A program made the position numbers and the translations under genes. From Spirulina subsalsa PCC 9445 (GTDB taxonomy: Bacteria; Cyanobacteriota; Cyanobacteriia; Cyanobacteriales; Spirulinaceae), in NCBI RefSeq assembly GCF_000314005.1, contig NZ_JH980292.1, positions 668,517 to 732,516 on the forward strand: a stretch of 64,000 nt of DNA, given 5' to 3'. Below the pieces are notes generated by a model. It ran no database searches. It was not told the DNA's origin and was given only the letters and a program-made list of their open reading frames with translations. Of the stretch, positions 62,163-64,000 are shown in pieces; within the stretch, counting starts at the first letter, position 1; the number at the start of each line of letters is the position of its first letter.

Positions 62163-64000
62163 GTGAGAATTCTTCTGATTGAAGATGACGAGACATTGGC
62201 CCAACTGTTGACCGAGACTCTGATCAGTAATTACTATCTGGTAGATCATGCAACAGATGGTCAGACGGGATGGGATTTGGCGGAGGCTTTTGAATATGAT
62301 CTGATTCTGTTAGATTTTCTGGTTCCCCAAATCAATGGCTTGGAGTTTTGCCAACAATTGCGCAAAAAAGGCGATCGCACTCCCATTTTACTGATGACTG
62401 GAGATCAAAGCCAGACCCGCAAGGTCGCCATTTTAGACGCGGGGGCTGATGATTATTTAAGCAAACCCTTTAATTTAGAGGAATTATTAGCCCGAGTGCG
62501 CGCCCTCCTGCGACGGGGCAGTGATGTCACCTTACCCGTCATAGAATGGGGAAATCTCCATCTTGACCCTAGCAGTTGTATTGTCACCTTTCAAGGGCAG
62601 CCTTTACGGTTAACGGCGAAAGAGTACCAAATGTTGGAGTTATTCTTACGCAACCGAGAACGGATTTTTAGTCAAAGCGCCTTACTTGATAGTCTTTGGT
62701 CTTTTGATGATCCCCCTTCTGAAAATGCTGTACGCACCCAAATTAAGAGTCTACGGCAAAAGTTAAAACGGGCAGGGGCGGGGGATGTCATTGAGACATT
62801 ATACGGTTTAGGGTATCGTCTGAAAGTGCCTGATACAGCCAACCCTAAACCAACAGCCCCCAAGGAGTCGGAGAGCAAAACCCCGACCAACACCATACCC
62901 AGTTATATGGTGAAAATTTGGGAGCGCAATCGGGAGAAATATGATCAACGGATTGATACTATTGAACAGGCGATCGCGGCTTTACAGATTAATCCCAATG
63001 ATGGGGAATGGCGGGACAAAAGCCAGCGAGAAGCCCACACTCTAGCGGGATCTTTGGGCAGTTTTGGCCTCCACGCCGCCTCAGAACAAGCCCGAGTGAT
63101 TGAGCAGTATTTACAGGAAGCATCCCCCAATTTGCCCCAACTCTCCCTAGCGGTGAACCATTTGCGGCAACTCCTCCATCCCGTCCCCCAAGGGGCAACC
63201 GAGGCCTCCATTAGCCCGCCCCCCGTCCTCTCCCAGGAAAAAGCCTCTCTGCTCATTGTGGATCATGATGTGGCGTTAACCGAAATCTTGAGTCAGGAAG
63301 CGCAACGCTGGGGAATGACAGTGCGCACCGCTTACAGTGTAGATCAAGCTCGAAATGCGATCGCCCAAGCCAAACCCGATATCATTCTACTCGACCTCCA
63401 CTTTCCCACCGAACCCGGAGCCGGCTTTGAACTGCTGACAGAACTCGCCTCACCCAAGAACAAAATTCCCGTCGTAGTTTTCAGCACCCGAGATGACTTT
63501 GATTATCGTTTAAAAGTCGCCCGTTTAGGGGGGCAAGGGTTCTTACAAAAACCCCTCTCTCCCGTTCATGTCCTAGGCAGCTTACAGCAAGTTCTCCATC
63601 AATCCAATGCCACCGTCGCTAAATTAATGATTGTGGACGACGACCCAGAACTTTTAGACTGTTTAGAGGTCATCTTGAAACCTTGGGGCTTTACTTTAAT
63701 CTTATTGGACGATCCTAAAAAGTTTTGGGAGGTTCTCAAAGAATCGCGTCCTGATTTGCTAATTTTAGACGTACAAATGCCCCAAATTAGTGGCATTGAA
63801 TTGTGTCAAGTGTTACGTAATGATCCCCAATGGTACACTATCCCCATCCTCATTCTCTCAGCCCATCGGGACTCAGAAACCATTCAACAAGTCTTTATGG
63901 CCGGAGCCGATGATTATATTCAAAAACCTATTGTTGAACCGGAATTAATTGCTCGCATTCTCAACCGTTTAGAACGAAGTCAATTACAGCGTCGGGTTGC
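62163..64000 (+). CDS. Multi-domain regulator REC-wHTH-HPt-REC-REC, incomplete at the window end
   Basis: The open frame from GTG 62163 runs off the window (612 residues seen). In order: a receiver (1-115; D51 in LILLDFLVPQINGL), an OmpR-type winged helix (125-222; RLTAKEYQMLELFLRNRERI), an HPt domain (about 258-340; H292 in REAHTLAGSLGSFG), a second receiver (362-478; D411 in IILLDLHFPTEPG) and a third (486-605; D536 in LLILDVQMPQISG). Such proteins often end in a GGDEF or kinase domain, which cannot be seen here. The chain implies a His-Asp phosphorelay within one polypeptide that also binds DNA. It has no upstream kinase; the divergent neighbour is another OmpR-type regulator. Confidence 0.87.
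   Translation, partial: MRILLIEDDETLAQLLTETLISNYYLVDHATDGQTGWDLAEAFEYDLILLDFLVPQINGLEFCQQLRKKGDRTPILLMTGDQSQTRKVAILDAGADDYLSKPFNLEELLARVRALLRRGSDVTLPVIEWGNLHLDPSSCIVTFQGQPLRLTAKEYQMLELFLRNRERIFSQSALLDSLWSFDDPPSENAVRTQIKSLRQKLKRAGAGDVIETLYGLGYRLKVPDTANPKPTAPKESESKTPTNTIPSYMVKIWERNREKYDQRIDTIEQAIAALQINPNDGEWRDKSQREAHTLAGSLGSFGLHAASEQARVIEQYLQEASPNLPQLSLAVNHLRQLLHPVPQGATEASISPPPVLSQEKASLLIVDHDVALTEILSQEAQRWGMTVRTAYSVDQARNAIAQAKPDIILLDLHFPTEPGAGFELLTELASPKNKIPVVVFSTRDDFDYRLKVARLGGQGFLQKPLSPVHVLGSLQQVLHQSNATVAKLMIVDDDPELLDCLEVILKPWGFTLILLDDPKKFWEVLKESRPDLLILDVQMPQISGIELCQVLRNDPQWYTIPILILSAHRDSETIQQVFMAGADDYIQKPIVEPELIARILNRLERSQLQRRV

Overview
The window is chromosomal DNA of a cyanobacterium. The evidence is the many GCGATCGC (HIP1) octamers, ndhN, rpaB, a three-gene proton-translocating transhydrogenase, a CCB-type cytochrome assembly gene, an SLH/OprB iron porin, and a ribosomal cluster that starts at rplC and lacks rpsN and rpmD. 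No assignment below genus rank is attempted.

Layout. Positions 1-270 hold the 5' end of a 16S rRNA gene (minus strand) with a near-consensus promoter. 371-1062 is insertion debris: a frameshifted TnpB remnant, its end palindrome and a MITE-like inverted repeat. 1075-3014 holds cutA, a DNA glycosylase and two small genes. 3098-7944 holds three tandem FecR-domain genes and an iron-type porin. 8147-12408 is the pntAA-pntAB-pntB operon, split by an intact HNH-less IscB relative (IsrB-type OMEGA nickase) with a plausible omegaRNA. 12697-21756 holds a kinase with a DXCF cyanobacteriochrome GAF domain, radA, rpaB, a CCB-family gene, a membrane protein, a coiled-coil protein, a VWA protein and ndhN. 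21843-39845 is a ~18 kb ribosomal supercluster (rplC to rplX, rplE to secY, adk, infA, rpmJ, rpsM, rpsK, rpoA, rplQ, truA, rplM, rpsI, rpmE, prfA). 40014-64000 is rich in signalling genes (tandem PAS kinases, FHA adenylate cyclase, CBS-PAS kinase, DICT/degenerate HD-GYP protein, a multi-receiver regulator running off the end). It also holds housekeeping genes (rpmF, dnaK), a radical SAM protein, a membrane GTPase, two lipoproteins and heptamer tandem repeats (STRR type).

Most notable is the IsrB element. It sits exactly between pntAB and pntB, its left end supplies the pntAB stop codon, and its own stop overlaps the pntB start as ATGA. If the IscB/IsrB rule of a 5' guide holds, its guide would be transcribed from the last pntAB codons. 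The same end motif recurs beside the TnpB remnant and again at 52629, where it precedes a structured ~230-bp stretch with no nuclease gene.

How genes work together. The pnt genes form one membrane enzyme. The ribosomal cluster couples ribosome, RNA polymerase alpha and SecY production. The FecR proteins and the porin suggest an envelope module, possibly iron-related. The several sensor kinases have no partner regulator next to them, so their targets cannot be read from this window.
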